In this document: piece by piece, positions 53,669-62,330 of the stretch
How the letters are laid out: every line of letters begins with the position of its first letter
How positions within the stretch are numbered: the stretch's first letter is position 1
Source: Gaiella sp038230035
GTDB taxonomy: Bacteria > Actinomycetota > Thermoleophilia > Gaiellales > Gaiellaceae
Length of the DNA: 64,000 nt
Assembly: GCA_038230035.1 (NCBI GenBank)
Contig: JBBRNX010000008.1
Location: 1-64,000, forward strand
Direction of reading: 5' to 3'
Notes under the pieces: model-generated
The model's database searches: none
Told to the model about the DNA's origin: nothing
Seen by the model: the letters and a program-made list of their open reading frames with translations, nothing else
Made by a program: the position numbers and the translations under genes

Positions 53669-54598
53669 ATGCCAATGCCTCATCGCACGTTCGCCCAGGT
53701 CGCCAAGCGGCGACTAGTGGGCAAGGAAGGAACCGAACGGATTCGCATGATCCGGTCGCTCATGAGCGAGCTGCCGGACTACAAGAATGGGCCATACGCG
53801 GATCTCCGCAAATGGCTCGAGGCTGAGCTCGACCGCACGCGCGTGCGTGCGAAGGTCGTGCATCGCGACTCGCTCGCGGTGCGCCGCGAAGGTGCAGCGC
53901 AGATCGCGTTCGTCGGTCCGCCGAACACAGGCAAGTCGTCCTTGCTGCAGGCGCTATCGAGCATCCAGATCAAGACCGGCGACTACGCGTTCACCACTCT
54001 GCGGCCGGTGCCCGCACTGACCCGCATCGGCGGGGTGCTTGTCCAGCTCGTCGAGATTCCCGGCCTGATCGAGGGAGCGAACGAGGATCGCGGCGGCGGG
54101 CGCGCGTTGCTCGGCGTTCTGCGCGGCGCTGACGCGATCGTGTTCTGCACCGCGCTCGGCGGCTCGCTCGACGAGTTGCGGGTCGTTCGCGCGGAGCTTG
54201 CCGCGGCAGGGATCGAGAAGCCGGCGATCGTCGCGGCAACGAAGGCGGACGATGCCGGCGAGGGAGCGTTGGCGCAGCTCGTTGCTGCTGAGCCTGGACT
54301 CGAGATCGTGGCGGTCTCGGTTCTCGACGACGCAAGCCTCGACCGCCTACGCGAGGAGATCTGGCGGCTGACGGGGCTGGTCCGGGTCTACCCGCGGCAC
54401 GACGGCAAGGTCGATGACGAGCCGTTCGCGCTGCCGGTCGGCGCGACGATCGCGGAGGTCGCCGACGAGATCCACCACGAGCTCGGAGCTGCATGTGTCG
54501 GCGCGCTGGTGTGGGGCGCGTCAGCGCGCTTCGACGGTCAGCGCGTCGGGCGAACGCACGTCGTGGCCGACGGCGATATCGTCGAGATCATCGTGTGA
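53669..54598 (+). CDS. DRG/Obg-like GTPase with TGS domain
   Basis: A 309-residue GTPase. G1 is FVGPPNTGKSSLLQAL, switch and G2 are YAFTTLRPVPA, G3 is VEIPGLIEGANEDRGGGRALLGVLRGADAIVF (Glu replaces the usual Asp of DxxG), and G4 is AATKADD (Thr-Lys-x-Asp rather than Asn-Lys-x-Asp). The C-terminal 70 residues form a TGS domain (EPFALPVGATIAEVADEIHHELGAACVGALVWG). This is the layout of archaeal/eukaryotic DRG proteins, which act on translation. GGAG is seen before ATG 53669. The biological role in bacteria is unclear. Confidence 0.88.
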   Translation: MPMPHRTFAQVAKRRLVGKEGTERIRMIRSLMSELPDYKNGPYADLRKWLEAELDRTRVRAKVVHRDSLAVRREGAAQIAFVGPPNTGKSSLLQALSSIQIKTGDYAFTTLRPVPALTRIGGVLVQLVEIPGLIEGANEDRGGGRALLGVLRGADAIVFCTALGGSLDELRVVRAELAAAGIEKPAIVAATKADDAGEGALAQLVAAEPGLEIVAVSVLDDASLDRLREEIWRLTGLVRVYPRHDGKVDDEPFALPVGATIAEVADEIHHELGAACVGALVWGASARFDGQRVGRTHVVADGDIVEIIV

Positions 54599-54671
54599 GG
54601 GGTGCCTGACACCGGCGGTCGGGGTCGCTTGTCCGCGTGTGGGCGGCCGACCGCGCCGGTATACCCGAGCT

Positions 54672-55145
54672 GTGACCCGCGACGACTTCGTCCTGCAGCG
54701 CGTCCAGCCTGCTCTCGTCGGGTTGATCGACGGCTCGATGTCGACCCTCGCACCGATCTTCGCGGTTGCGATCGCGACGCAGACGCCGCACTTCGCGTTC
54801 CTCGCCGGTGTGGCGACGTCGATTGCGGCGGGGATCAGCATGGCGTACTCCGAGGGGCTGTCCGATACTGGGACGATGACTGGTCGCGGAAGCCCCGCTG
54901 TGCGAGGCGCAATCACGGGTGTCGGGACGTTCATCGGCGGGATCCTGCACACGTTGCCGTTCCTGATCTCGAACTACCACGCGGCGCTCGTCGTAGCGTC
55001 GGTCGTCGTCGCGTTCGAGCTCGTTGCGCTCGCGTACCTGCGGTACCGCTTCCTCGAGACGAGCTTCCTACGCTCGGTCGCGCATATCACCCTCGGCGGC
55101 GCGGTGATCGTCGCGGTGAGCGTCGCGCTCGGCGCCAGCGGCTAG
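54672..55145 (+). CDS. VIT/CCC1-like membrane protein
   Basis: A 157-residue protein with about five membrane helices. LIDGSMSTLAPIFAVAIATQTPHFAFLAGVATSIAAGISMAYSEGLSDTG carries the Asp and the SMAYSE helix typical of VIT1/CCC1 iron-manganese transporters, although the protein is shorter than most members. It ends FLRSVAHITLGGAVIVAVSVALGASG. The GTG at 54672 gives a sensible N-terminus (TRDDFVLQRVQPALVG). Metal transport is inferred from the family. It is convergent with lysA eight bases away. Confidence 0.78.
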   Translation: MTRDDFVLQRVQPALVGLIDGSMSTLAPIFAVAIATQTPHFAFLAGVATSIAAGISMAYSEGLSDTGTMTGRGSPAVRGAITGVGTFIGGILHTLPFLISNYHAALVVASVVVAFELVALAYLRYRFLETSFLRSVAHITLGGAVIVAVSVALGASG

Positions 55146-55152
55146 GGCCGCG

Positions 55153-56412
55153 TCAGTCCGCTTCTAGTGTGAACAGGTCGTCGACGGTCTCGCGGCGGCG
55201 GATCAGCCTTGCTTCACCGTTGGCGACGAGTACCGCTGCCGGACGGCCGACGCCGTTGTAGTTCGACGCCATCGCCAACGTGTAGGCGCCTGTTGCCGGA
55301 ACTGCGAGCAGATCGCCCCTGCGGGGCGAGGGCAGGGCGACGTCGTCGATCAGCACGTCGCCCGACTCGCAGTGCATGCCGGCGACGCTGACGGTCTCGT
55401 CCGCCGACTCGTTCGCCCGCGTCGCCGAGAGCGCCGTGTAGCGCGCGTCGTAGAGTTGCGGGCGAGGGTTGTCGGACATGCCGCCGTCGACCGCGACCCA
55501 GGTCCGGCCGGGAAGCCGTTTCACCGCGCCGACGCGGTAGAGCGTCACGCCCGCCTGGCCGACCAGCGAACGGCCTGGCTCGAGCCACAGCTCCGGTTCG
55601 GGCAATCCGGCCTCGGCAAACGCGGTGCGGGCGGTCTCTGCGGCTGACCTCGCGAGATCGGCGGCGTCAGGGACCTGCTCCTCGGGATGGTGTCGGATGC
55701 CGAACCCGCCGCCGAGGTCGGCGACGCGTGCTACCCAGCCGAGCTCGTTGCGGCACGACGCCGCGAACGCGGCGAGCCGGACGATCGTCTCTGCCTGCGC
55801 GTCGAAGTCGGCGAGCTGCGAGCCGACGTGGACGTGGAGACCGAGCACGTCGATCTCCCGATCCAGCGCGTCGCGTACAAGATCACGCGCCTGGCCGGGT
55901 GGCAGGCCGAACTTCGAGCCGTGATGACCGGTACGGATCGCCTCATGCGTGTCGGCGTCGACTCCCAGCGTCACGCGGACCAAGGCTCGCGTGACGCCCG
56001 CTTCGGCAGCCAGCGCTGCCTCATCGAGCGCGTCGAGAACGACCGTCGCGCCGTCGCGCGCAGCCTCGCGCAGGAACGCATCGTCCTTGTTGTTTCCATG
56101 CACGACCAGCTCTGCACCTGTCAGCCCGGCAGCGCGCGCGAACGCGAGCTCGCCTGCTGAAGCCACATCGGCCCCGATCCCCTCCTCGTGGAGCAGCCGC
56201 AGAAGCGCCACATTGGGAAACGCCTTCGCGCCGTAGACAACCCGTCCAATGCCGATCGCGGCGCGAAGCGCGCGGGCACGGGCGCGGATCGTCTCCTCGC
56301 AATAGACAACGAGTGGCGTTCCGAAACGTCCGGCGAGGTCTGGGCTGCTGCAGCCACCGATCGACAACTCGTTGCCCTCGACAGCCGCGGACGTGGGAAA
56401 AAGGTCGATCAT
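55153..56412 (-). CDS. lysA: Diaminopimelate decarboxylase LysA
   Basis: A 419-residue fold-type III PLP decarboxylase, the last step of lysine synthesis. The PLP Lys63 lies in VVYGAKAFPNVALL. DVASAGELAFARAAG, HHGSKFGLPP, HVHVGSQLADF and the CESGDVL motif with the dimer-contact Cys identify DAPDC; ADLGGGFGIRH is the phosphate-binding Gly loop. ATG 56412 overlaps the stop of the upstream cupin gene (ATGA), so lysA is coupled to it; an upstream in-frame start at 56505 would run through that gene. Confidence 0.94.
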   Translation of the reverse strand: MIDLFPTSAAVEGNELSIGGCSSPDLAGRFGTPLVVYCEETIRARARALRAAIGIGRVVYGAKAFPNVALLRLLHEEGIGADVASAGELAFARAAGLTGAELVVHGNNKDDAFLREAARDGATVVLDALDEAALAAEAGVTRALVRVTLGVDADTHEAIRTGHHGSKFGLPPGQARDLVRDALDREIDVLGLHVHVGSQLADFDAQAETIVRLAAFAASCRNELGWVARVADLGGGFGIRHHPEEQVPDAADLARSAAETARTAFAEAGLPEPELWLEPGRSLVGQAGVTLYRVGAVKRLPGRTWVAVDGGMSDNPRPQLYDARYTALSATRANESADETVSVAGMHCESGDVLIDDVALPSPRRGDLLAVPATGAYTLAMASNYNGVGRPAAVLVANGEARLIRRRETVDDLFTLEAD

Positions 56413-56753
56413 TCCGGCTCGAGGAGGTCGAGCGCTTCGCCCTCCACGATGATGGCCGTTAGGCCGACATCCGTCCGGGTCTCGTGCATCTCGCCAGGTT
56501 CCCAAGCAACCGCGTCGCCGGGACCGATCGGATGCTCTGCACCGTCGCGTCCCGACACGAAGCCGGTTCCGGAGACGATGGCAAGCAGCTGGTGACCTGC
56601 GGCGGGGTGCCCGCCGATGCTCCCACCCGGCTCGAGACGGGCGCAGACAATACGCCCGTGGTCGAAACCGGCGATTGGCGCGATCGTGAACCCCACGCTG
56701 TCGAAGCGGTGAATCGCTCGCGCCTCGTCGGGTCCGAAGCGGGCAAGCCTCAT
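56409..56753 (-). CDS. Small cupin protein
   Basis: A 114-residue single cupin (MRLARFGPDEARAIHRFDSVGFTIAPIAGFDHGRIVCARLEPGGSIGGHPAAGHQLLAIVSGTGFVSGRDGAEHPIGPGDAVAWEPGEMHETRTD). Metal ligands could be the His residues in GGHPAAGHQ and GEMHET. The upstream TACCGT box eight bases before the ATG suggests leaderless transcription, and the stop overlaps the lysA start, so it heads the lysA transcript. It may be a small-molecule sensor or isomerase; function unknown. Confidence 0.8.
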   Translation of the reverse strand: MRLARFGPDEARAIHRFDSVGFTIAPIAGFDHGRIVCARLEPGGSIGGHPAAGHQLLAIVSGTGFVSGRDGAEHPIGPGDAVAWEPGEMHETRTDVGLTAIIVEGEALDLLEPE

Positions 56754-56775
56754 GGTTGGCGACGGTAGCAGGTGG

Positions 56776-56781
56776 TACGAT
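56776..56781 (+). promoter_or_regulatory. Predicted -10 box of the leuS leader transcript
   Basis: TACGAT, preceded by GG, matches the TAnnnT pattern. It sits eight bases before the leader-peptide ATG at 56790, so the leader transcript probably starts at or next to that ATG. No clear -35 box is seen. Confidence 0.5.
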
Positions 56782-56789
56782 CGGCCCTG

Positions 56790-56810
56790 ATGACGCAGCT
56801 TCTTCGGTAA
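56790..56810 (+). CDS. Leucine leader peptide MTQLLR upstream of leuS
   Basis: A six-codon frame, ATG ACG CAG CTT CTT CGG TAA, carries two adjacent leucine codons. Both are CTT, a codon expected to be rare in this GC-rich genome, as required for a sensitive attenuator. It starts eight bases after a TAnnnT box and is followed by a GC-rich hairpin and then a terminator with five Ts ahead of leuS. Stalling at CTT when charged leucyl-tRNA is scarce would be expected to prevent termination and raise LeuS. Confidence 0.65.
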   Translation: MTQLLR

Positions 56811-56819
56811 TCCAGGGAG

Positions 56820-56875
56820 CGACCGCGGCGCCGCCGCGTCGGTTCCTCGCGAGCCTCTCAGTCGAGAGGCTTTTT
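56820..56875 (+). terminator. leuS attenuator: leader hairpin and intrinsic terminator
   Basis: GCCTCTC (56853-56859), loop AGTC and GAGAGGC (56864-56870) are followed by TTTTT (56871-56875): a clear intrinsic terminator 25 bases before leuS. Upstream, CGCGGC-GCC-GCCGCG forms a leader stem, and GGTTC (56841-56845) can pair with GAGCC (56851-56855), which would destroy the terminator 5' arm. These alternatives fit transcription attenuation coupled to translation of the leader peptide. Confidence 0.72.
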
Positions 56876-56900
56876 CATTGGTGGAGGCGAATTCAGAGAG

Positions 56901-59345
56901 ATGGAACGGTACGACCCGCAGGCGATCGAGGCGAAATGGCAGAAGGTGTGGGCCGACGAGTCCTCGTTCCACGTGCCGAACCCCTCTCCCGAGGAGATCG
57001 CGGCGCACCGCGCCAAGACCTACGTGGTCGAGATGCTGCCGTACCCGTCGGGCGAGCTTCACATGGGGCACACGCTCAACTACACGATCGGCGACGTCAT
57101 CACGCACGTCCGGCGGCGCAAGGGAATGCAGGTGCTGCGACCGATGGGCTACGACGCATTCGGCCTGCCCGCCGAGAATGCCGCGATCAAGGAGGGCCGG
57201 AATCCCCGCCTCGTCATCGAGCGCAACATCGTGTCGATCCGCACCCAGATGAAGCGCATGGGTTGGGCGTTCGACTGGAGCCGCGAGCTGTCGACCCACG
57301 AGCCGGAGTACTACCGCTGGACGCAGTGGCTCTTCCTGCGCTTCTTCGAGCGCGGCCTCGCATATCGCAAGGAGGCGCCGGTCAAGTGGTGCCCGAACGA
57401 CCAGACGGTGCTCGCGAACGAGCAGGTGATCGACGGACGCTGCGAGCGCTGCGGCGCTGAGGTCGAGGCGAAGAACCTGACGCAGTGGTTCTTCCGGATC
57501 ACCGACTACGCCGATGCGCTGCTCGACGAGATGGATCTGCTCGAGCAGTGGCCCGAACGCGTGCTGACGATGCAGCGCAACTGGATCGGGCGGTCGCAGG
57601 GGGCACGGGTTCAGTTCCGCGTGGACGGGTCTGGCGAGGAACTGCCCGTGTTCACGACGCGGCCGGACACGCTGTTCGGCGCGACGTTCTTCGTGCTGGC
57701 GCCAGAGCATCCGCTCGTGGCATCTCTGGCTGCGGGCTCGGAACACGAGACCGAGGTGCTCGACTACGTTCGTCGCACAGCGGCGCGATCCGAGGTGGAG
57801 CGCGAGGAGAAGGAGAAAGACGGCGTCTTCACCGGCCGCTACGCGGTCAACCCGGTGAACAGCGAGGCGATTCCGATCTGGGTCGCCGACTACGTGCTGA
57901 TGGGGTACGGCACGGGCGCGATCATGGCCGTTCCGGCGCACGACGAACGCGACCACGCGTTTGCGGAGCGCTACGGGATCGAGATCCGGCAGGTCGTTGC
58001 ACTGGTCACCGGAGACGTGGCCGATGAGGGCGCGTTCGTTTCGCACACGGCTGACGAGGTGCTCGTCAATTCCGGCGGCTTCTCGGGCTTGAGCTCGCCT
58101 GACGGCAAGGCTGCGATCACAGCCTCGTTGGCCGAGCAGGGCTTGGGCGAGGAGACGATCGCCTACCGGTTACGGGACTGGCTGCTCTCGCGTCAGCGCT
58201 ATTGGGGCTGCCCGATCCCGATCATCCATTGCGAGAAGTGCGGTGAGGTACCGGTGCCCGACGACCAGCTGCCCGTCGTGCTGCCGGAGATCGACGACTA
58301 CGTCCCGAAGGGCCGTTCGCCGCTCGCAGCTGCCGAGGACTGGGTCGCGACCACTTGTCCGAAATGCGGTGGCCCGGCGCGGCGCGAGACGGACACGATG
58401 GATACGTTCGTCGATTCCTCGTGGTACTTCATCCGCTACACCGACCCGCACGACGACCGGCTGCCGTTCGACCGCGAGATTGCCGACTACTGGCTGCCGG
58501 TCAACCAGTACATCGGTGGGATCGAGCACGCCGTCCTTCATCTGCTGTATGCGCGCTTCTTCACGAAGGTGATGAACGAGCTCGGCCTGGTCGGGTTCCG
58601 CGAGCCGTTTGCGCGCCTCTTCAACCAAGGGATGATCACGGCGGCCGGCGCGAAGATGTCCAAGTCGAAGGGCAATGTTGTCGATCCGCTCGTCTTTGTG
58701 GAGCGGTACGGCGCGGACACGGTTCGCCTGTACACGCTCTTCATGGGCCCGGCTGACGAGGACATGGACTGGCACGACGCCGGCCTTGACGGCATCTGGC
58801 GCTTTCTCAACCGGCTGTGGCGGATCGCGCACGAGCAGGCGGCGAAGCCGGCGGGCGAAGACCCGGGTGGTGGCGAGCTGGCACGCAAGGCACATCGCAC
58901 GATCGCGAAGGTCACCGACGACATCGAGCGGCGGTTCTTCTTCCACACCCCGATCGCAGCGGTGATGGAGCTCGTCAATGAAGTTCAGCGGCACCCGGAC
59001 GACCCCGCAGCGAGGTTCGCGACCGAGACCGCCGTGTCCCTGATCCAGCCCTATGCGCCACACGTTGCCGAGGAGCTCTGGGGTGTCCTTTCGGCAGGTG
59101 GGACACGGCTGTGGGAGACAAGCTGGCCCGAGGCGGATCCGGCTCTTCTGGCCGCGTCCGAAGTGGAGGTTGTCGTCCAGGTGAACGGGAAGCTTCGCGA
59201 CCGCCTGCAGGTGGCCGCCGGAACCGGTGAGGACGAGCTGCTGGCCGCGGCTCTCGCGTCGGAGCGTGTCCAGGCTCATCTCGAGGGACGCGAGGTCAGG
59301 AAGACCATCGTCGTGCCGGACCGCCTCGTCAACCTCGTGATCTAG
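56901..59345 (+). CDS. leuS: Leucyl-tRNA synthetase
   Basis: An 814-residue class Ia synthetase charging tRNA-Leu. The ATP-site signatures are ELHMGHTLNY (HIGH) and GAKMSKSKGNVVDP (KMSKS). The CP1 editing domain is present (FTTRPDTLFGATFFVLAPEHP, VPAHDERDHAFAERYG), with zinc-type Cys pairs in WCPNDQTVLANEQVIDGRCERCG and IIHCEKCGEVPVP. Length matches bacterial LeuS. Expression is probably set by the leader peptide and terminator just upstream. GGAGG lies 13 bases before ATG 56901, with GAGAG closer. Confidence 0.97.
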   Translation: MERYDPQAIEAKWQKVWADESSFHVPNPSPEEIAAHRAKTYVVEMLPYPSGELHMGHTLNYTIGDVITHVRRRKGMQVLRPMGYDAFGLPAENAAIKEGRNPRLVIERNIVSIRTQMKRMGWAFDWSRELSTHEPEYYRWTQWLFLRFFERGLAYRKEAPVKWCPNDQTVLANEQVIDGRCERCGAEVEAKNLTQWFFRITDYADALLDEMDLLEQWPERVLTMQRNWIGRSQGARVQFRVDGSGEELPVFTTRPDTLFGATFFVLAPEHPLVASLAAGSEHETEVLDYVRRTAARSEVEREEKEKDGVFTGRYAVNPVNSEAIPIWVADYVLMGYGTGAIMAVPAHDERDHAFAERYGIEIRQVVALVTGDVADEGAFVSHTADEVLVNSGGFSGLSSPDGKAAITASLAEQGLGEETIAYRLRDWLLSRQRYWGCPIPIIHCEKCGEVPVPDDQLPVVLPEIDDYVPKGRSPLAAAEDWVATTCPKCGGPARRETDTMDTFVDSSWYFIRYTDPHDDRLPFDREIADYWLPVNQYIGGIEHAVLHLLYARFFTKVMNELGLVGFREPFARLFNQGMITAAGAKMSKSKGNVVDPLVFVERYGADTVRLYTLFMGPADEDMDWHDAGLDGIWRFLNRLWRIAHEQAAKPAGEDPGGGELARKAHRTIAKVTDDIERRFFFHTPIAAVMELVNEVQRHPDDPAARFATETAVSLIQPYAPHVAEELWGVLSAGGTRLWETSWPEADPALLAASEVEVVVQVNGKLRDRLQVAAGTGEDELLAAALASERVQAHLEGREVRKTIVVPDRLVNLVI

Positions 59346-59352
59346 GGTCGCT

Positions 59353-59370
59353 CGGCGCCTCTTGGCGCCG
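59353..59370 (+). terminator. Hairpin after leuS
   Basis: CGGCGCC, loop TCTT and GGCGCCG form a perfect 7-bp stem eight bases after the leuS stop. The following TCACAG is a weak tail, so termination efficiency is uncertain, but the position suits the end of the leuS transcript. Confidence 0.55.
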
Positions 59371-59422
59371 TCACAGAGTTGGCACGAAGTTGACCCACGG
59401 CCGGCGCGGAAGGTCTGGCACG

Positions 59423-60022
59423 GTGGACGCAGTGCCGGCGATCTCCCTCACGCGTCAACAGGTCGTCATCCTCGGGGTTGCGCTGCTGGCCGTGCTCGCG
59501 CTCGCAGGTACGCGCCTCGCGCGGACAGGCACGGTGACTGCCCCCGCGCCATCGTCACGTCTCGGCGCGTTGAAAGCTGCACCAGCCCCTCCGGCGAGAA
59601 TCGTTGTCGACGTCGTCGGTGCTGTCCGTCGATCGGGGCTCTATCGCTTCCACGAGGGAGATCGCGTCTTCGACGCGGTGGCGCGCGCGGGCGGCGCCAC
59701 TGCCGCGGCCGACTTAGCGGCGGTGAACCTCGCTGCGCCGCTTGTCGACGGTACGCAAGTAATCGTGCCGGCACGCATCACGACGGCCGGCGGGGTACCC
59801 GGTACCGCCGCAGCGACTCCCGCGGCCCCGGCGAAGGTGAGTCTCGGGAGCGCGACCGCGGAGCAGCTCGACACCTTGCCGGGAATCGGCCCGGTGACGG
59901 CGCAGAAGATCATCGACTGGAGGACGACGCACGGCCCGTTCCGATCGGTCGATGCGTTGGACGATGTCCCGGGAATCGGTCCGGCGCGCATCGAGCAGCT
60001 GCGGGATCTCGTTACTCCGTGA
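59423..60022 (+). CDS. comEA: ComEA-family DNA-binding competence protein
   Basis: A 199-residue protein with an N-terminal anchor (QQVVILGVALLAVLALAGTRL), an SLBB-type domain (RIVVDVVGAVRRSGLYRFHEGDRVFDAVARAGGATAAADLAAVNLAAPLVDGTQVIVP) and a C-terminal helix-hairpin-helix pair (TAEQLDTLPGIGPVTAQKIIDWRTTHGPFRSVDALDDVPGIGPARIEQL). ComEA binds incoming double-stranded DNA outside the membrane during transformation. The start is uncertain: GTG 59423 lies about 10 bases after GGAAGG, and GTG 59432 is also possible. Its stop overlaps the comEC start. Confidence 0.9.
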   Translation: MDAVPAISLTRQQVVILGVALLAVLALAGTRLARTGTVTAPAPSSRLGALKAAPAPPARIVVDVVGAVRRSGLYRFHEGDRVFDAVARAGGATAAADLAAVNLAAPLVDGTQVIVPARITTAGGVPGTAAATPAAPAKVSLGSATAEQLDTLPGIGPVTAQKIIDWRTTHGPFRSVDALDDVPGIGPARIEQLRDLVTP

Positions 60023-62330
60023 TACGCCGCGCGTTCGAGTTCGGTTGGCCGACGCTCCTTGTCGTCTCGGTCTGTATCGGGCTCGGGGCCGCGAACTGGT
60101 TTCGGCCGGCGGCGCTCGTCTGCGGCCTGGTGCTCAGCGCCGCAGTCGTCGCGGCGGCGCACACACCGGCAACGTGGCGCGCTGTGTTTTTCGGTGTTGG
60201 CCTGCTGGCAGTCGGGCTGTGGTGGGGCGGGTTGCGGCTCGCGATGCTCGACCACAGCATTCTGCGGACGCACATCGGCGAGTCCGGCGATGCCGTGGCG
60301 GTTGTGACTGGCCCTGCACGCAGGTCGCGGTACGCACTCAGGGTGGAGGCCGAGGTAAGGCGATTCGCGGGTAAGCCGATGCACGAGCCCGTCCTCCTCG
60401 AGCTGCCTCGAGAACGTGCGACGCCCGAGGGTGCGGTGATCGAGTTACACGCGCGCCCGGTCGAGCCGCGAGGGCCCGAGACCGGCTTTGACGAGAGGGG
60501 TTGGCTGGCGAGGAAGGGCGTGCATGTCGTCCTGCGCGGCGGCCCGTTCCGAATCGTCGGCCGGCGGGGTGGGATAGGAGGCGTCGCCGACCGGCTGCGC
60601 GCGTCGATCGCGTCAGCGCTGGCTCGCGGGACGACGGGGGAGCGTCGTGCGCTGCTCGAAGGTGTCGTGCTCGGGGACGAGACCGAACTCGACACCGGCT
60701 TCAGGACGACTTCAAGGCGTCAGGCCTCTACCACCTACTGGCGGTGAGCGGGCAGAACGTCGCATTCATCGTCGCGGGCGTGCTCGGGCTTGCATGGTTG
60801 CTCGGCATTCCGAGGCTGGCCGCAGAAGGTGTTGCGCTTCTGTCGATCGGTGCGTACACGCTCGCCGTCGGATGGCAGCCGTCGGTCGTGCGCGCGGCGA
60901 TCGCCGGAGGTCTTGCATCGCTCGCGTGGCTTGCGTCGCGGCCGCGGGATCGCTGGCACTTCATGTCCGTCGGCGCTCTTGTCCTGCTCGCCTGGAACCC
61001 GATGACGCTGCTCGACCCAGGGTTCCAGCTCTCGTTTGCCGCGGTCGCGGCCATCTTCGTCGGCGTTCCCTGGCTCGAAACTCGGTTGGAGCAGCTGCCG
61101 GGGCCGGTAGCGTTGCCGCGTTCGGTTCGCCTCTCGCTGGCTGTCTCCGTCGCCTGTGGCGTTGTGACCGCGCCGGTCCTCTGGCTCGACTTCCAGCGCG
61201 TCCCGGTGTGGTCTGTGCTTGCGAACGCGATGGCCGAGCCGGCGGTAGCCCCTCTGCTCGGGCTGGGCCTCGCTGCCGCAGTTGTCTCTCCGGTTCTGCC
61301 GACGGCGGCGGCAGCGCTCTCGTGGCTTGCAGGCTGGCCGGCGGCCTGGATCGCCTTCTCAGCACGCTTTGTCGGACAACTTCCGTTCGCGTCGAGTTCG
61401 TCTCCTTGGATGTTCGTTGTGGTCGGGGGCACCGTGCTCGTGGCGCTCGGCGTGCGGCGCCTTCCGGCCTGGCGCCGCCGGTTGCCGGTTACGGTCATCG
61501 TTGCCGCGGTGCTCGTCGGCTGCGCCTGGTGGCTGACCCGACCGTCCTACGGCTGGCGCCCGCCGACGGGTCTCCGAGTGACGTTCCTCGATGTCGGACA
61601 GGGCGATGCGGAGCTGCTCGAGGTGAAGGAGGGCGCTGTCCTGGTCGACACTGGACCACCGGAAGGGAACGTCGGTCGGCAACTCGCCCGGCTTGGCCCG
61701 CGCCGTATCGCCGCGATCGTCCTGACGCATCCGCACCGCGACCACGTCGGCGGAGTATCTGGCTTACTCGCGCGCGTGCGCGTCGGCGAGATCCTCGATC
61801 CGGGGCAGCCCGTTCCGGGATTCGACGAGACCGCCGCGATACGAGCGGCACGCGAGCACCATGTTCCGGTTGTCGCGGCCCGCATGGGCGCCGAGTACCG
61901 CATCGGCGACCTTCGGCTGCGGATTCTCTGGCCGGACGGCGGTGGCCTCCGGGGAGAGAATCCGCACGATCATGCGGTCGTCGTCCTCGCGAGCTATGGA
62001 GCAACGGACATCCTCCTGACCGCCGACGCCGAGTCGAACGTCACGTCGCGATTGCCGCTAAAGGCGGTGGAGGTCTTGAAGGTTGCGCATCACGGTTCTG
62101 CGGATCCCGGACTCGCAGATGAACTTCGCATCCTCCGTCCCAGGATCGCGGTGATCGAGGTAGGTGCGCACAACGACTATGGCCATCCGCGTGCCGAGAC
62201 CCTCGCGATGCTTCGAGCGTCGCCAGGTTTGACGCTGTACCGCACCGATCAGAACGGCCGGGTGATCCTCGAATCAGACGGCCGGACGATCTCGGTGCAT
62301 GCGCAGCGTGGGGTAGGCTCGCGAGGGTGA
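60019..62330 (+). pseudogene. comEC: ComEC/Rec2 DNA-uptake channel, interrupted by one frameshift
   Basis: The N-terminal part (60019-about 60703) has membrane helices and the OB-like domain, ending LLEGVVLGDETELDTGF. The rest, in the frame one base back, continues DDFKASGLYHLLAVSGQNVAFIVAGVLGL, the competence domain, many membrane helices, and a C-terminal metallo-beta-lactamase domain (VTFLDVGQGDAELL, LTHPHRDHVGG, VLKVAHHGSADPG). Inserting one G in the CAGGAC run at 60701-60706 restores a single protein of about 770 residues. Either comEC is newly inactivated or a base was missed in assembly. It overlaps comEA upstream and holA downstream. Confidence 0.85.

Noticed and set aside
56814..56828. 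T-box riboswitch before leuS (AGGGAGCGACCGCG resembles AGGGTGGNACCGCG)
   Set aside because: Only about 25 bases lie between the predicted transcript start and this word, with no room for a specifier Stem I. The in-frame MTQLLR peptide explains the leader better. The match of 11 of 13 fixed positions is still noted.
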